From contig NZ_BMTV01000033.1 in assembly GCF_014649855.1 (NCBI RefSeq), forward strand, positions 16,981 through 80,980: DNA of 64,000 nt, given 5' to 3'. The position numbers and the translations under genes are program-made. Within the stretch, counting starts at the first letter, position 1, and the number at the start of each line of letters is the position of its first letter. The stretch is from Streptomyces roseolus (GTDB taxonomy: Bacteria > Actinomycetota > Actinomycetes > Streptomycetales > Streptomycetaceae). Of this stretch, positions 1-9,716 are shown one piece after another. The notes under the pieces were generated by a model. That model searched no databases and had not been told where the DNA came from. It saw nothing but the letters and a program-made list of their open reading frames with translations.

Positions 1-291
1 GAAGAACCCCACGGCGGGTCCGTAGGCGCGCGTGGCGTAGTGGGAGGCGCCGCCGGCTCTCGGGTACTTCGTCGCCAGTTCGGCGTACGAGGCGGCGGTC
101 AGGAGCGCCAGGAGCAGCGCGCACGTGAGCGGCACCCACACGGCGCCGCCCGACTCGGCGGCCACCTCCCCGATCAGTACGTACACCCCCGCGCCGAGGA
201 CGTCACCGAGGATGAAGAAGTACAGCAGGCGCGTGGTGAGGACCTGGCGGAGCGGCTGGTGCGCGTCGGCGTCTCCGGAGCGGGAAGGCAT
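1..291 (-). CDS. Amino-acid permease (APC family), N-terminal part only
   Basis: The first 97 codons of a gene that runs off the left edge of the window. The translation opens with a short polar tail, then LLYFFILGDVLGAGVYVLIG, the first APC transmembrane helix with its glycine-rich GAGVY motif. A second hydrophobic helix follows, then SYAELATKYPRAGGASHYA, the conserved loop after helix 2 of amino acid/polyamine/organocation transporters. The likely role is proton-coupled amino-acid uptake at the cytoplasmic membrane; the substrate cannot be read from this fragment. ATG at 291 is the only good start. It lies back to back with the phosphatase gene at 532. Confidence 0.85.
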   Translation of the reverse strand, partial: MPSRSGDADAHQPLRQVLTTRLLYFFILGDVLGAGVYVLIGEVAAESGGAVWVPLTCALLLALLTAASYAELATKYPRAGGASHYATRAYGPAVGFF

Positions 292-531
292 GGGATCTCG
301 TCTGTTCTGTCGTACGGGGCGGGGGCGTCCGTCGTCCCCCTCGGGACACGGATCTCTTCACCCCGCACACCGGACGCAAACGGGGCCTTCCGCAGGGAGG
401 GGGCGCCGCGTCGGCCGGCGCCGGGCCGGTGCGGGCGGGGGCGTACGGCGCGGCGGCGCTGTTTCGGTCGTGGGCGAGTAGCGTACGGAGGGACGGTTCC
501 GTACCGTGCGGGCGCCGGAAGGGGGCTCACC

Positions 532-2226
<1,695 letters not shown>

Positions 2227-2337
2227 CGCTCGGGGAACGCGCCCCGCCGGGGCGAGGTGACGCCCTGGCGGGCGGTGCTCCGCCGACGCGCGGAGGCGGC
2301 GCGCTCGGGGCCCTTTCCGGCCCGCGTGCCGTTCGGG

Positions 2338-2520
2338 TCACCGGGCGGCCGAGGGGTTGGGCTCCAGTCGGTAGTCGGGGCAGTCGCGGTTCTGGCAGGC
2401 GCCGGGGCCCGCGACGGGTACGAACACGCCGAGGGTCTTGTGCCGGTGGAGCTTCATCGGCACGGATCGCTGACAGGTCGGGCAGACGTAGGGGTCGCCC
2501 TTGCGCTTCTTCTTGACCAT
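2338..2520 (-). CDS. Small zinc-ribbon-like protein (60 aa)
   Basis: A 60-residue basic protein starting MVKKKRKGDP. Two cysteine pairs, CPTC near residues 13-16 and CQNRDC near 42-47, can form a zinc-ribbon knuckle. The size and lysine-rich head suggest a nucleic-acid or ribosome-associated miniprotein, but no specific function is claimed. It converges on the PhoD-like gene. A TATCGT hexamer lies 6 nt before the ATG, so the transcript could be leaderless. Confidence 0.65.
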   Translation of the reverse strand: MVKKKRKGDPYVCPTCQRSVPMKLHRHKTLGVFVPVAGPGACQNRDCPDYRLEPNPSAAR

Positions 2521-2526
2521 TTCTTT

Positions 2527-2532
2527 ACGATA
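2527..2532 (-). promoter_or_regulatory. Candidate -10 element for leaderless zinc-ribbon transcript
   Basis: TATCGT on the minus strand fits TAnnnT and ends 6 nt before the ATG at 2520, the spacing expected when transcription starts on the start codon. The local AAAGAA could alternatively be a weak, too-close ribosome site. I see no convincing -35. Confidence 0.35.
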
Positions 2533-2600
2533 TGCCCCTATTCGCCCCTAGGGAAGTCGTGGAGCCCCGCGGACGTGGCCGTGACAGGGGGCCGTGACAG

Positions 2601-3674
2601 TCACGGGTCCCTGTCCAGGGTTTCCGACTCCGACTCCGGGGTCGGCTCGGGGGACTCGGAGGCGGCCTCCCGCTCCCCCGGCTCCGAGGGCTCCCCCGGC
2701 CCCGAGGGCTCCCCCGGCTCCGAGGGCTCCCCCGGCTCCGGGGGAGGAGGCCTCCTGAGACTGAGCGCGACGGAACCGGCGAGAACGACGACGATCACCG
2801 CCAGGCTGACCGGCGAGGGGATCTCCGGCACGGCGGGGCTGATCATCTTGTGGGAGGCCTGGAGGATGAGCTTGACGGCGATGAAGGCGAGGATGATCGC
2901 CAGGCCCTTGCCGAGGTAGTGGAAGCGGTCCAGCAACCCGGCGAGCATGAAGTACAGGGCCCTCAGGCCGAGGATGGCGAACGCGTTGCTGGTGTACACG
3001 ATGAAGGCGTCGTCGCTGACCGCGAGGACGGCCGGAACGCTGTCGACCGCGAAGATCAGGTCGGCCGCCTCGATCGCGGCCACCACCGCCAGGAGCGGGG
3101 TGGCCACGCGTTTGCCGGCTTCCTTGACGAAGAACTTCGCGCCGGCGTAGTCGTCCCGGACCGGGATCACCTTGCGGAGCATCCGCACGGCGAGGCTCTT
3201 GCCCGGGTCGAAGCTCTCCTCCTCGTCCTTGAGGAGCTTGTAGGCGCTGTAGAAGAGCACCGCCGCGAAGGCGAACAGCACGGCGGTGAAGCGGCTGACG
3301 ACGGCCACTCCGAGGGAGAGGAAGATCCCCCGGAAGACGAGCGCGCCGATGACGCCGAAGAACAGCACCCGGTGCTGGTAGGCCCGAGGCACCTTGAAAT
3401 AGGCGAAGATCACCGCGAAGACGAACAGGTTGTCGACCGACAGGCTCTTCTCCAGCAGCCAGGCCGTCGTGTACTCGGTGCCCGCGGTCGTCCCCAGGAC
3501 GAGGAAGACGACCGCGCCGAAGACGAGCGCGAGGCCCACCCACAGACCGCTCCACGCGGCGGCCTCCCTGAAACCGATCACGTGCGCGGTGCGGTGGGCG
3601 AGCAGGTCGACCGCGAGGGACACCACCACCGTCGCGGCGAACGCCACCCACAGCCATATCGGGACCTCGAGCAT
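2601..3674 (-). CDS. TerC family integral membrane protein
   Basis: A 357-residue multi-spanning membrane protein. The TerC signature EKSLSVDNLFVF lies near residues 75-86, with a second acidic helix set AIEAADLIFAVDSVPAV near 195-211. TerC proteins are linked to tellurite resistance, metal handling and metalation of exported enzymes. About eight hydrophobic helices cover residues 5-305. The C-terminal 50 residues are a Pro/Glu/Ser-rich cytoplasmic tail built from PGEPSE-type repeats. No other ter genes are adjacent, so a general membrane or metal role is as likely as tellurite resistance. Confidence 0.85.
   Translation of the reverse strand: MLEVPIWLWVAFAATVVVSLAVDLLAHRTAHVIGFREAAAWSGLWVGLALVFGAVVFLVLGTTAGTEYTTAWLLEKSLSVDNLFVFAVIFAYFKVPRAYQHRVLFFGVIGALVFRGIFLSLGVAVVSRFTAVLFAFAAVLFYSAYKLLKDEEESFDPGKSLAVRMLRKVIPVRDDYAGAKFFVKEAGKRVATPLLAVVAAIEAADLIFAVDSVPAVLAVSDDAFIVYTSNAFAILGLRALYFMLAGLLDRFHYLGKGLAIILAFIAVKLILQASHKMISPAVPEIPSPVSLAVIVVVLAGSVALSLRRPPPPEPGEPSEPGEPSGPGEPSEPGEREAASESPEPTPESESETLDRDP
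2671..2742. repeat. Four tandem 18-bp repeats in the 3' end of the terC-like gene
   Basis: Four near-identical units of 18 bp, each containing CTCCCCCGG, encode the repeated PGEPSE-like hexapeptide of the TerC tail. They are in frame, so copy-number change would lengthen or shorten the tail by six residues. Confidence 0.8.
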
Positions 3675-3848
3675 GCCGGCACACTCCCCTCGGCCATCGC
3701 GCCGGGCGCGTCGTCCTCTCTCCTACGAGTGTGGTGCACGGCGGCCGACGCCGCTTCCGCCGACGACGGAGGAGGAAGCGGAGGCGAAGGCAGGGGCCGG
3801 TCCGGCCGTTGCGGGCCCCGGGGCCGGCGCCCCGTCGCGAGAAGGCCT

Positions 3849-4748
3849 CTAGCGGGACGGCCCCCCGGCCTCAGGACGTTCGAGGAGCGCCATCAGGGCG
3901 CGGGCCGCGGGGCTGGTGGCCTGCGGGGGCGGCAGCAGCGCCACCGTCTCGTAGACGGTCTCGCCCACGCCCTTCACGGGCAGGGCCCGCAGGGTCTCGC
4001 GCTTCTGCCGGAAGTGCCGCGGGACGGCCGCCACGCCCAGGTTCTCGTCGACGAGGTCGAGCAGGCTGTGGACGTCGTTGACCTCCAGGGCCACCGTGCG
4101 CCGTACGCCCGCGGCGGCGAAGGCGGCGTCGGTGGCCCGGCGCGGGCCCCAGTCGGGGTGGAAGTCGACGAAGACCTCCGCGGCGAGGTCGTCGGGCAGG
4201 AGGGCCGCTCCGGCCGTCGCGAGCGGGTGCGCGGGGTGGCACAGCAGGGTCATCGGCTCGGTGGCCAGCGGCACCGAGCGCAGCCGGTCGGAGTCGGCGC
4301 GCGTGCGGTAGGCGAAGGCCAGGTCGAGACGCCCGCCGGAGACCTCCTCGGCCAGGTCGAGGGAGCCGGACTGGCGCAGCCGGATCTCCACGTCCGGGTG
4401 GAGCCGGCGGAACGCGGCCAGCAGCCCCGCCGCGTACACGCCGGCGACGCACTGCTCGGTGCCCAGCGCCAGCGTTCCGCGCAGCACCCCCTGCACGGCC
4501 GCCACCGCTTCGCGCGCGGTCCGCACCTGCGCGAGGATCCGCTCGGCCTCGCGCAGCAGCGCCCGGCCCGCCTCCGTCAGGGTCACCTGGCGGGTGGTGC
4601 GCACGAACAAGGGGGCCCGCAGCTCCCGCTCCAGCGCCCGGACGGACGCGGACAGGCCCGACTGGGACACCATCAGCCGTTCGGCCGCCCGGGTGAAGTG
4701 CCGTTCCTCGGCCACGGCGACGAAGTGCTGGAGGTGGCGCAGTTCCAT
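3849..4748 (-). CDS. LysR family transcriptional regulator
   Basis: A 299-residue LysR-type regulator. The N-terminal winged helix-turn-helix is MELRHLQHFVAVAEERHFTRA through LERELRAPLFVRTTRQVTLTEAG (residues 1-60). The remainder is a periplasmic-binding-like effector domain with the usual LALGTEQCVAG segment near residue 95. It is transcribed divergently from the aldo/keto reductase gene, the classical LysR arrangement, with a perfect GAATCC/GGATTC dyad between them. It therefore probably controls that reductase; the co-inducer is unknown. Confidence 0.9.
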   Translation of the reverse strand: MELRHLQHFVAVAEERHFTRAAERLMVSQSGLSASVRALERELRAPLFVRTTRQVTLTEAGRALLREAERILAQVRTAREAVAAVQGVLRGTLALGTEQCVAGVYAAGLLAAFRRLHPDVEIRLRQSGSLDLAEEVSGGRLDLAFAYRTRADSDRLRSVPLATEPMTLLCHPAHPLATAGAALLPDDLAAEVFVDFHPDWGPRRATDAAFAAAGVRRTVALEVNDVHSLLDLVDENLGVAAVPRHFRQKRETLRALPVKGVGETVYETVALLPPPQATSPAARALMALLERPEAGGPSR

Positions 4749-4768
4749 GATTGAGAAGCGTATCCGCT

Positions 4769-4784
4769 GAATCCCATCGGATTC
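4769..4784. promoter_or_regulatory. Candidate LysR operator between regulator and reductase
   Basis: A perfect 6-bp inverted repeat GAATCC-N4-GGATTC sits 21 bp upstream of the LysR start and 90 bp upstream of the reductase start. It is the only clear dyad in this divergent region. It fits a LysR site, although a strict T-N11-A core was not demonstrated. Confidence 0.45.
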
Positions 4785-4873
4785 GCCTGTTGGACCGATG
4801 CTCCCGGTCGGGTGCAGATTGGACCCGTCCGGCCCCGCCGGCGGCGGCCGGCACCCCTCGACCTCCTGGAGCC

Positions 4874-5869
4874 GTGTTGTACACCCCGCACCCCGACCGA
4901 TACGCCCACATGCCCTACCGCCGTGCCGGGAACAGCGGCCTCAAGCTGCCCGCGCTGTCATTGGGCCTGTGGCACAACTTCGGCCCCGACCGCACGGACG
5001 AGAGCAGGCGCGCCATCCTGCGCCGTGCCTTCGACCTCGGGATCACCCACTTCGACCTGGCGAACAACTACGGCCCGCCGCCCGGCGCCGCCGAGTCCGC
5101 CCTGGGCGCCCTCCTCGGCACGGACTTCGCGGCCCACCGCGACGAGCTGGTCGTCTCCACCAAGGCCGGCTACCTGATGTGGCCGGGCCCGTACGGCGAA
5201 TGGGGGTCGCGCAAGTACCTGCTGTCGTCACTGGACCAGAGCCTGACCCGCCTGGGCCTGGACCACGTCGACGTCTTCTACTCCCACCGCTTCGACCCGG
5301 AAACCCCGCTGGAAGAGACGATGGGCGCCCTGCACTCCGCGGTCCAGCAGGGCAAGGCGCTCTACGTCGGCGTCTCCAACTACTCGGCCGACCAGACCCG
5401 CGAGGCCGCCCGCATCCTCGGCGAACTGGGCACGCCGCTGCTCATCCACCAACCGCGCTACTCGATGCTCGACCGGCGCCCGGAGACCGAGGGCCTGCTG
5501 GACGCGCTCGACGAGCTCCGGGTCGGATCCATCGCCTACTCCCCGCTGGAGCAGGGCCTGCTCACCGGGCGCTACCTGAACGGCGTCCCCGACGACTCTC
5601 GGGCCGCGAGCGACAGCCCGTTCCTGGAGCGGGAGGCCGTCACCGAGGACCGGGTGGCCCGGCTGCGCGCCCTGAACGCGCTCGCCGAGGAGCGTGGCCA
5701 GAGCCTGGCGCAACTCGCCCTGGCCTGGGTGCTGCGCGCGGGCCGCGTGACCTCGGCCCTGATCGGTGCCAGCAGCACCCGCCAGCTCGACGACAGCGTG
5801 GCGGCCATCGGGAACCTCGACTTCGACGCGGAGGAACTGGCCCGCATCGACGCCATGGTCGGCCCGTGA
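4874..5869 (+). CDS. Aldo/keto reductase, YghZ/Gpr-like
   Basis: A 331-residue NADPH-dependent aldo/keto reductase closely resembling E. coli YghZ (L-glyceraldehyde 3-phosphate reductase). Matching segments include LPALSLGLWHNFG, ITHFDLANNYGPPPG (catalytic Asp and Tyr), VVSTKAGYLMWPGPYG (Lys) and VFYSHRFDPETP (His). The GTG start at 4874 is chosen because it yields the N-terminus LYTPHPDRYAHMPYRR, which aligns with the YghZ start; ATG at 4910 would remove it. The likely role is detoxification of aldehydes such as methylglyoxal or L-GAP. The divergent LysR gene is the probable regulator. Confidence 0.88.
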   Translation: MLYTPHPDRYAHMPYRRAGNSGLKLPALSLGLWHNFGPDRTDESRRAILRRAFDLGITHFDLANNYGPPPGAAESALGALLGTDFAAHRDELVVSTKAGYLMWPGPYGEWGSRKYLLSSLDQSLTRLGLDHVDVFYSHRFDPETPLEETMGALHSAVQQGKALYVGVSNYSADQTREAARILGELGTPLLIHQPRYSMLDRRPETEGLLDALDELRVGSIAYSPLEQGLLTGRYLNGVPDDSRAASDSPFLEREAVTEDRVARLRALNALAEERGQSLAQLALAWVLRAGRVTSALIGASSTRQLDDSVAAIGNLDFDAEELARIDAMVGP

Positions 5870-5923
5870 ACCAGGGGGCGACCCCGCGCTGACGGGAACC
5901 GAACGGCCTGCCGCTCCCTCCTC

Positions 5924-5962
5924 TCCTGTGAACAGAACGCCTCGGCAAGGCCGTTCACAGGA
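5924..5962. promoter_or_regulatory. 10-bp inverted repeat overlapping the DUF3592 ribosome site
   Basis: TCCTGTGAAC at 5924-5933 and GTTCACAGGA at 5953-5962 are perfect complements across a 19-nt loop. The 3' arm ends in the GGA that begins the GGAAAGGGGG ribosome site of the gene at 5974. It could terminate reductase transcripts, act as an operator, or partly mask the ribosome site. Confidence 0.55.
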
Positions 5963-5973
5963 AAGGGGGTGCC

Positions 5974-6372
5974 GTGGACGTGATCCGGTCGGTGATCGCG
6001 ATCCTGTTCGGGTCCTACGTGGCGTGGGCCGTTCTCAGCGAGGCGGTGGAGCACCTGCGCGGGCGTTCCCGTCTGATCGGCACGACGGCCCTGGTCGTGG
6101 AGCGGGCGGACGCCTCGTCGCGCCCCGGGACGGTGCGGCGTTCGACGGTCTTCCGTGTCACCACCGAGGACGGCCGGACGTTCGACGTCGTCAGCTCCGC
6201 GGTCACCTTCCCCGGCCCCAGGGTCGGCTCCCGGATACCGGTGCGCTACGCCCCCGAACAGCCCTGGAAGGCCGAGCGCACGGGAGTGATCGCCTTCAAG
6301 CTCTGGATGACGCCCCCGGTCGCCGCGTTGGGGGCCTTCCTCGTGGTCGAGGGTGTGCGGGGTCTGCTCTGA
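5974..6372 (+). CDS. DUF3592-type small membrane protein
   Basis: A 132-residue protein with hydrophobic helices at residues 3-22 and 108-128. They flank a soluble beta-rich segment (FRVTTEDGRTFDVVSS, GSRIPVRYAPEQPWKAE) typical of DUF3592 proteins. The function is unknown; membrane anchorage is clear. GTG at 5974 follows a strong GGAAAGGGGG site. The inverted repeat just upstream may affect its translation. Confidence 0.7.
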   Translation: MDVIRSVIAILFGSYVAWAVLSEAVEHLRGRSRLIGTTALVVERADASSRPGTVRRSTVFRVTTEDGRTFDVVSSAVTFPGPRVGSRIPVRYAPEQPWKAERTGVIAFKLWMTPPVAALGAFLVVEGVRGLL

Positions 6373-6564
6373 ACCGGTCCTCGGGCCCTCGGGGAAGGCC
6401 CACGCCCTCTCGCACGGGGCCCACGGGCTCCACCGCGACGCGACCGAAGGCTTTCCGCGACGGCCCGTCGACGAGCGGCCTCGTCCAGCGGGCCTCCGGA
6501 CCTTCCGGCTCCGGTGCCGGAGGCGGGGCCGCCGCCGTCGTCCCGGGGCGCGTGTCCGCGCCGG

Positions 6565-6969
6565 TCACGGTGAAGCGTCGCGTGCGGCGAGCACGAAGGC
6601 GTGTCCGGCCGGATCCATGAAGCGGCGCACGTCGGTACGCCGGTCCGTCCGGCTGCCGTTGTGTTCGGCGGTCACCGGGTGGGCGCCCAGGGAGACCGCT
6701 TCGCGTTCGGCCTCGTCGAGCGCTTCCGGAGCGACGAGGATCCACAGGTGGGACTGCTGGGAGTCCTCCGGCCGGGGCCAGCTCGGTGGCGCGTGGCCGG
6801 GGTCCCGGTGGATGCCGAGGACGACTCCGTCCGCGCCGGAGATCAGCAGCGGGTCGTGGTCGGCGCCGCTCGGTTCGACGGTGCCGTCGAGCAAGGCGGC
6901 GTAGAAGCGGGCGAGGGGCTCGGGATCGGTGCTGTCGAGGACCAGGACGCTCTTCTTGTGAACGGTCAC
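6565..6969 (-). CDS. VOC family (glyoxalase-like) protein
   Basis: About 134 residues with the vicinal-oxygen-chelate pattern: SVLVLDSTDPEPLARFYAALL near the N-terminus, a central GVVLGIHRDPG strand, SHLWILVAPEALDEAEREAVSLGA, and a closing RRFMDPAGHAFVLAA. Such proteins include glyoxalases, dioxygenases and antibiotic-binding proteins; the substrate is not predictable. A longer form from GTG at 7005 is open, but GTG at 6969 lies closer to a GGAG and starts the conserved fold more naturally. Confidence 0.75.
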   Translation of the reverse strand: MTVHKKSVLVLDSTDPEPLARFYAALLDGTVEPSGADHDPLLISGADGVVLGIHRDPGHAPPSWPRPEDSQQSHLWILVAPEALDEAEREAVSLGAHPVTAEHNGSRTDRRTDVRRFMDPAGHAFVLAARDASP

Positions 6970-7108
6970 GCACTCCGTGTGCCCGCTCGCGTCCCTCGCA
7001 GACACGGGGCCGACGGGCTTCCCCCCGGCCGCCCCGCGCCCTCCCCCGCCCCGGCGAAGGGGCCCTGGTGAGCACGGCGGCGGACGGCTCCCGGCGGGCC
7101 GTGTCCCC

Positions 7109-9532
7109 TCAGGCGAGCCGGACCCGGACCCGCTGCGGCGCGCCGGCGGCTCGGTCCAGGCCGGTGAAGGTGAGCTTCAGGGCCGAGCCGGTGGTGGTCG
7201 CGGCGGTCACGGTGGGCGGCTTGGAGATCACGGACGAGACCCGCTTGTTCCAGGTGATCCGCAGGGAGGCCGCCCGGCGGGCCGGGTCGGACACCACGAC
7301 GGTCGCCGTGCCGTCACGGTGTTCGCGGACGAGGACGGACGCGGGCGCGTCGGCGGAGAGCCCCCCGACGGTGCCCGCGGCCCAGAAGTTGACGGCGGCG
7401 AGGCCGAGGCGGGGCACGCGGACGCCCTGCTGCGCGCCGGTGTTGGCGAGGAGGTGCAGCCACCCCCTGTCGGCGGCTCGCGAGGCCGTCGTGCGGAGGC
7501 TCGCGCCGGGCATCAGCACGTACGCGTAGTCGGCGTCCGTCGGATCGGTGCCGTGGTCCGTGAAGAGGGTGAGGTAGCGGCGGGTGAGCGGGTCGGCTGG
7601 CCCCCCGGCGTTGATGTCCCGCCAGGCAGCGGTGCGTTCCTCGCGTACGGTGCCGAGCCTCAGGCCCTGGGGGAAGACGTAGCCGGCGTGACCGGCGATG
7701 TGCGCCCAGCCGGCGTTCTCGAGGGTGCGCCGCTCGCCCTGCCCGTCGGGCTGCACCCGGCCGTCGACGGTGAGCGCCGGAGCCTCCGACGCCTTCAGGG
7801 CGCGGTTGTCCACCGTGGTCTCCACGGTGTGGCCGTCGGTGGAGGAGATGCCGGCGCCCAGGCAGACGACGGAGTCGTCCAGCCAGAACCACGACTTCTT
7901 CGCGTTCATCGTGGAGGACAGGCCCACGAGATGCTGCCCGGTGGCACCGAACTCGCCGTCGGTCGTGCCGCCCACCCAGGCCGCGTCCGGCACGGGCTGG
8001 CCCCAGTTGCCGCCCTCGCCGTCGGCGAGCGGCTTGCGGGAGGCCGTGATGCCGGGGAGGCGGTACGGGTCGACCGTCGGCCAGTACGCGTCCGAGTACT
8101 GCTCCAGGCCGAAGTCGTCGCCCCACCAGGAGAGCCAGCCGGCGCCGGTGTGGTAGCCGCGCGCGTGCTCGCCGTTGCCGTACTCGTAGTGGGCGACGCG
8201 CTTCGAGGCCATGGAGACCGAGGCGCACCACCCGCGGCGGCGATGGGTGGCCCGGTCCATGTGGTGGAACAGCCGGTGCTGGACCGGTTCGGGCGCCGGT
8301 ACGGCCGAGGTGTCGTCCAGCAGGGACTGCAGCAGGGCGGCGCGCGCCAGGCTCAGCTTGGGGTTGCTCAGCGGCGGGGCGTGGTAGTCGCGCCGCATCC
8401 AGCCCTTGACCATGGCGCGCCAGCGGGCGTTCTCGGCCTCGCTCGCGCCCTGGCCGATGAGCACGATGGTGGCGAGCAGCGCGTGTGCCCTGGTGTGGTC
8501 GGAGGTGCCGGCGCGGCTGATGCCGCGGGAGGAGACGTTGTCCATGATCAGTCCGTTGTGGACGAACGGCGCGATGGCGTGGTCGACGGTGTCCAGGAAG
8601 AGCTGTGCGTCCGGGGAGGCCACCGGCCACGGCGACGTGCGCAGCAGCGCCATGAGGCGTCCGACGCCGTCGTGGAGGACGGAGCCGTATCCGCCGATGT
8701 AGGGGACGTTGCGGTGCTGGATGAACGAGCCGTCGGCGTAGAAGCCGTCGCCGCCGGTCACGTACGGGAACACGGGGTCGAGGGCGGCGACCGCGCGGGC
8801 GATCCGGCCGCCGTCCTCGCCCACGATCGCACGCAGGATCACGCTGCGGCACAGGTCGACGCGGTTGGCGCCGGTGGAGGTGCCGGTGTACGCGTCGAAG
8901 ACCGAGTCGGGTACGAAGTGGTCGACGGCCCGGCAGTACGCGGCGATCTGCTCCGCCGTCAGGTGGCCGTGGACGAGGACGCAGGTGTCCATCAGCGCCT
9001 GCGGGGCCCCGATCTGCCAGTTCCACCAGTTGCCGTAGCGGACGGTCGTCTCGTTGTAGACCTGCGCGTGGAGGTGGTCGAGGCCGTCGAGGACCGCCCG
9101 CAGGGCGGCGGGGTCGCCGGTGAGCCCGGTGCCGGGCTGGGCCCAGGCCTGGGCGAGGGTGGCGAGCCGGTTGTAGCTGTCGTTCATCTTCGCGGAGAAG
9201 GCGTACGACTCCGCGTCGGTGTCCGGCTCCGGGTCCCGCCACACCGCGTCGGGCCACAGCGATCCGTCGGCGGGGGCCATGGTGGACAGGTGCGCCCGGG
9301 CGGTCCTGCCGAGGTCGGCGAGGAGGCTCTTGAAGGGCTCGGCGGTGGGGCTGAAGCCGGTACCGAGGAGGAGCTCGCGCCACTTGGAGCGCAGGGCGGC
9401 GAACTCCTGGGGGCCGGCGACCGCGGCGGCGGCCGGGGTCGCCGCCGCGGCGGCGCCGAGGCCGGCGCCGAGGCCCAGGGCGGTGCCGGCGGTCATCTGG
9501 AGGAGGGCGCGGCGGCGCAAGGATGGGGACAT
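7109..9532 (-). CDS. Secreted polysaccharide lyase family 8 (hyaluronate/chondroitin/xanthan lyase type)
   Basis: An 807-residue exported enzyme. The N-terminus MSPSLRRRALLQMTAGTAL is a twin-arginine-like signal ending in an Ala-rich cleavage region near residue 37. PL8 landmarks are NWWNWQIGAPQALMD (about 175-190) and GSFIQHRNVPYIGGYG (about 266-281). These supply the Asn, His and Tyr used by the family for beta-elimination of uronic-acid polysaccharides. The rest is the beta-sandwich domain. Whether the substrate is hyaluronan, chondroitin or xanthan cannot be decided from sequence alone. The hybrid regulator gene is immediately upstream, and a LacI-type operator lies inside its promoter. 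Confidence 0.88.
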   Translation of the reverse strand: MSPSLRRRALLQMTAGTALGLGAGLGAAAAATPAAAAVAGPQEFAALRSKWRELLLGTGFSPTAEPFKSLLADLGRTARAHLSTMAPADGSLWPDAVWRDPEPDTDAESYAFSAKMNDSYNRLATLAQAWAQPGTGLTGDPAALRAVLDGLDHLHAQVYNETTVRYGNWWNWQIGAPQALMDTCVLVHGHLTAEQIAAYCRAVDHFVPDSVFDAYTGTSTGANRVDLCRSVILRAIVGEDGGRIARAVAALDPVFPYVTGGDGFYADGSFIQHRNVPYIGGYGSVLHDGVGRLMALLRTSPWPVASPDAQLFLDTVDHAIAPFVHNGLIMDNVSSRGISRAGTSDHTRAHALLATIVLIGQGASEAENARWRAMVKGWMRRDYHAPPLSNPKLSLARAALLQSLLDDTSAVPAPEPVQHRLFHHMDRATHRRRGWCASVSMASKRVAHYEYGNGEHARGYHTGAGWLSWWGDDFGLEQYSDAYWPTVDPYRLPGITASRKPLADGEGGNWGQPVPDAAWVGGTTDGEFGATGQHLVGLSSTMNAKKSWFWLDDSVVCLGAGISSTDGHTVETTVDNRALKASEAPALTVDGRVQPDGQGERRTLENAGWAHIAGHAGYVFPQGLRLGTVREERTAAWRDINAGGPADPLTRRYLTLFTDHGTDPTDADYAYVLMPGASLRTTASRAADRGWLHLLANTGAQQGVRVPRLGLAAVNFWAAGTVGGLSADAPASVLVREHRDGTATVVVSDPARRAASLRITWNKRVSSVISKPPTVTAATTTGSALKLTFTGLDRAAGAPQRVRVRLA

Positions 9533-9597
9533 GGCGGACCAGCCTTCGCGGGGAGTCGTGGCGGGGGGTTCGGGCGTGGGGACGGTGCCTGTACGGC

Positions 9598-9626
9598 AGC
9601 CTGTGCAAGCGCTTTCTCCTCGTCAA
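9598..9626 (-). promoter_or_regulatory. Lyase promoter with embedded LacI/GalR-type operator
   Basis: On the minus strand a -35 TTGACG (9626-9621) and a -10 CAGGCT (9603-9598) are separated by 17 bp. The spacer contains GAAAGCGCTTGC (9616-9605), an exact match to the LacI/GalR consensus GNAANCGNTTNC. Binding there would block RNA polymerase, consistent with sugar-induced lyase expression. Confidence 0.65.
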
Positions 9627-9716
9627 GGGACGAGGGCGACTCGGGCAGTATTCGGTCAGTCGGAGGGCACGCGGCAGCCGGCGCCCGAGTCGTGGGGACG
9701 GGTGGGCGGACGGGCG

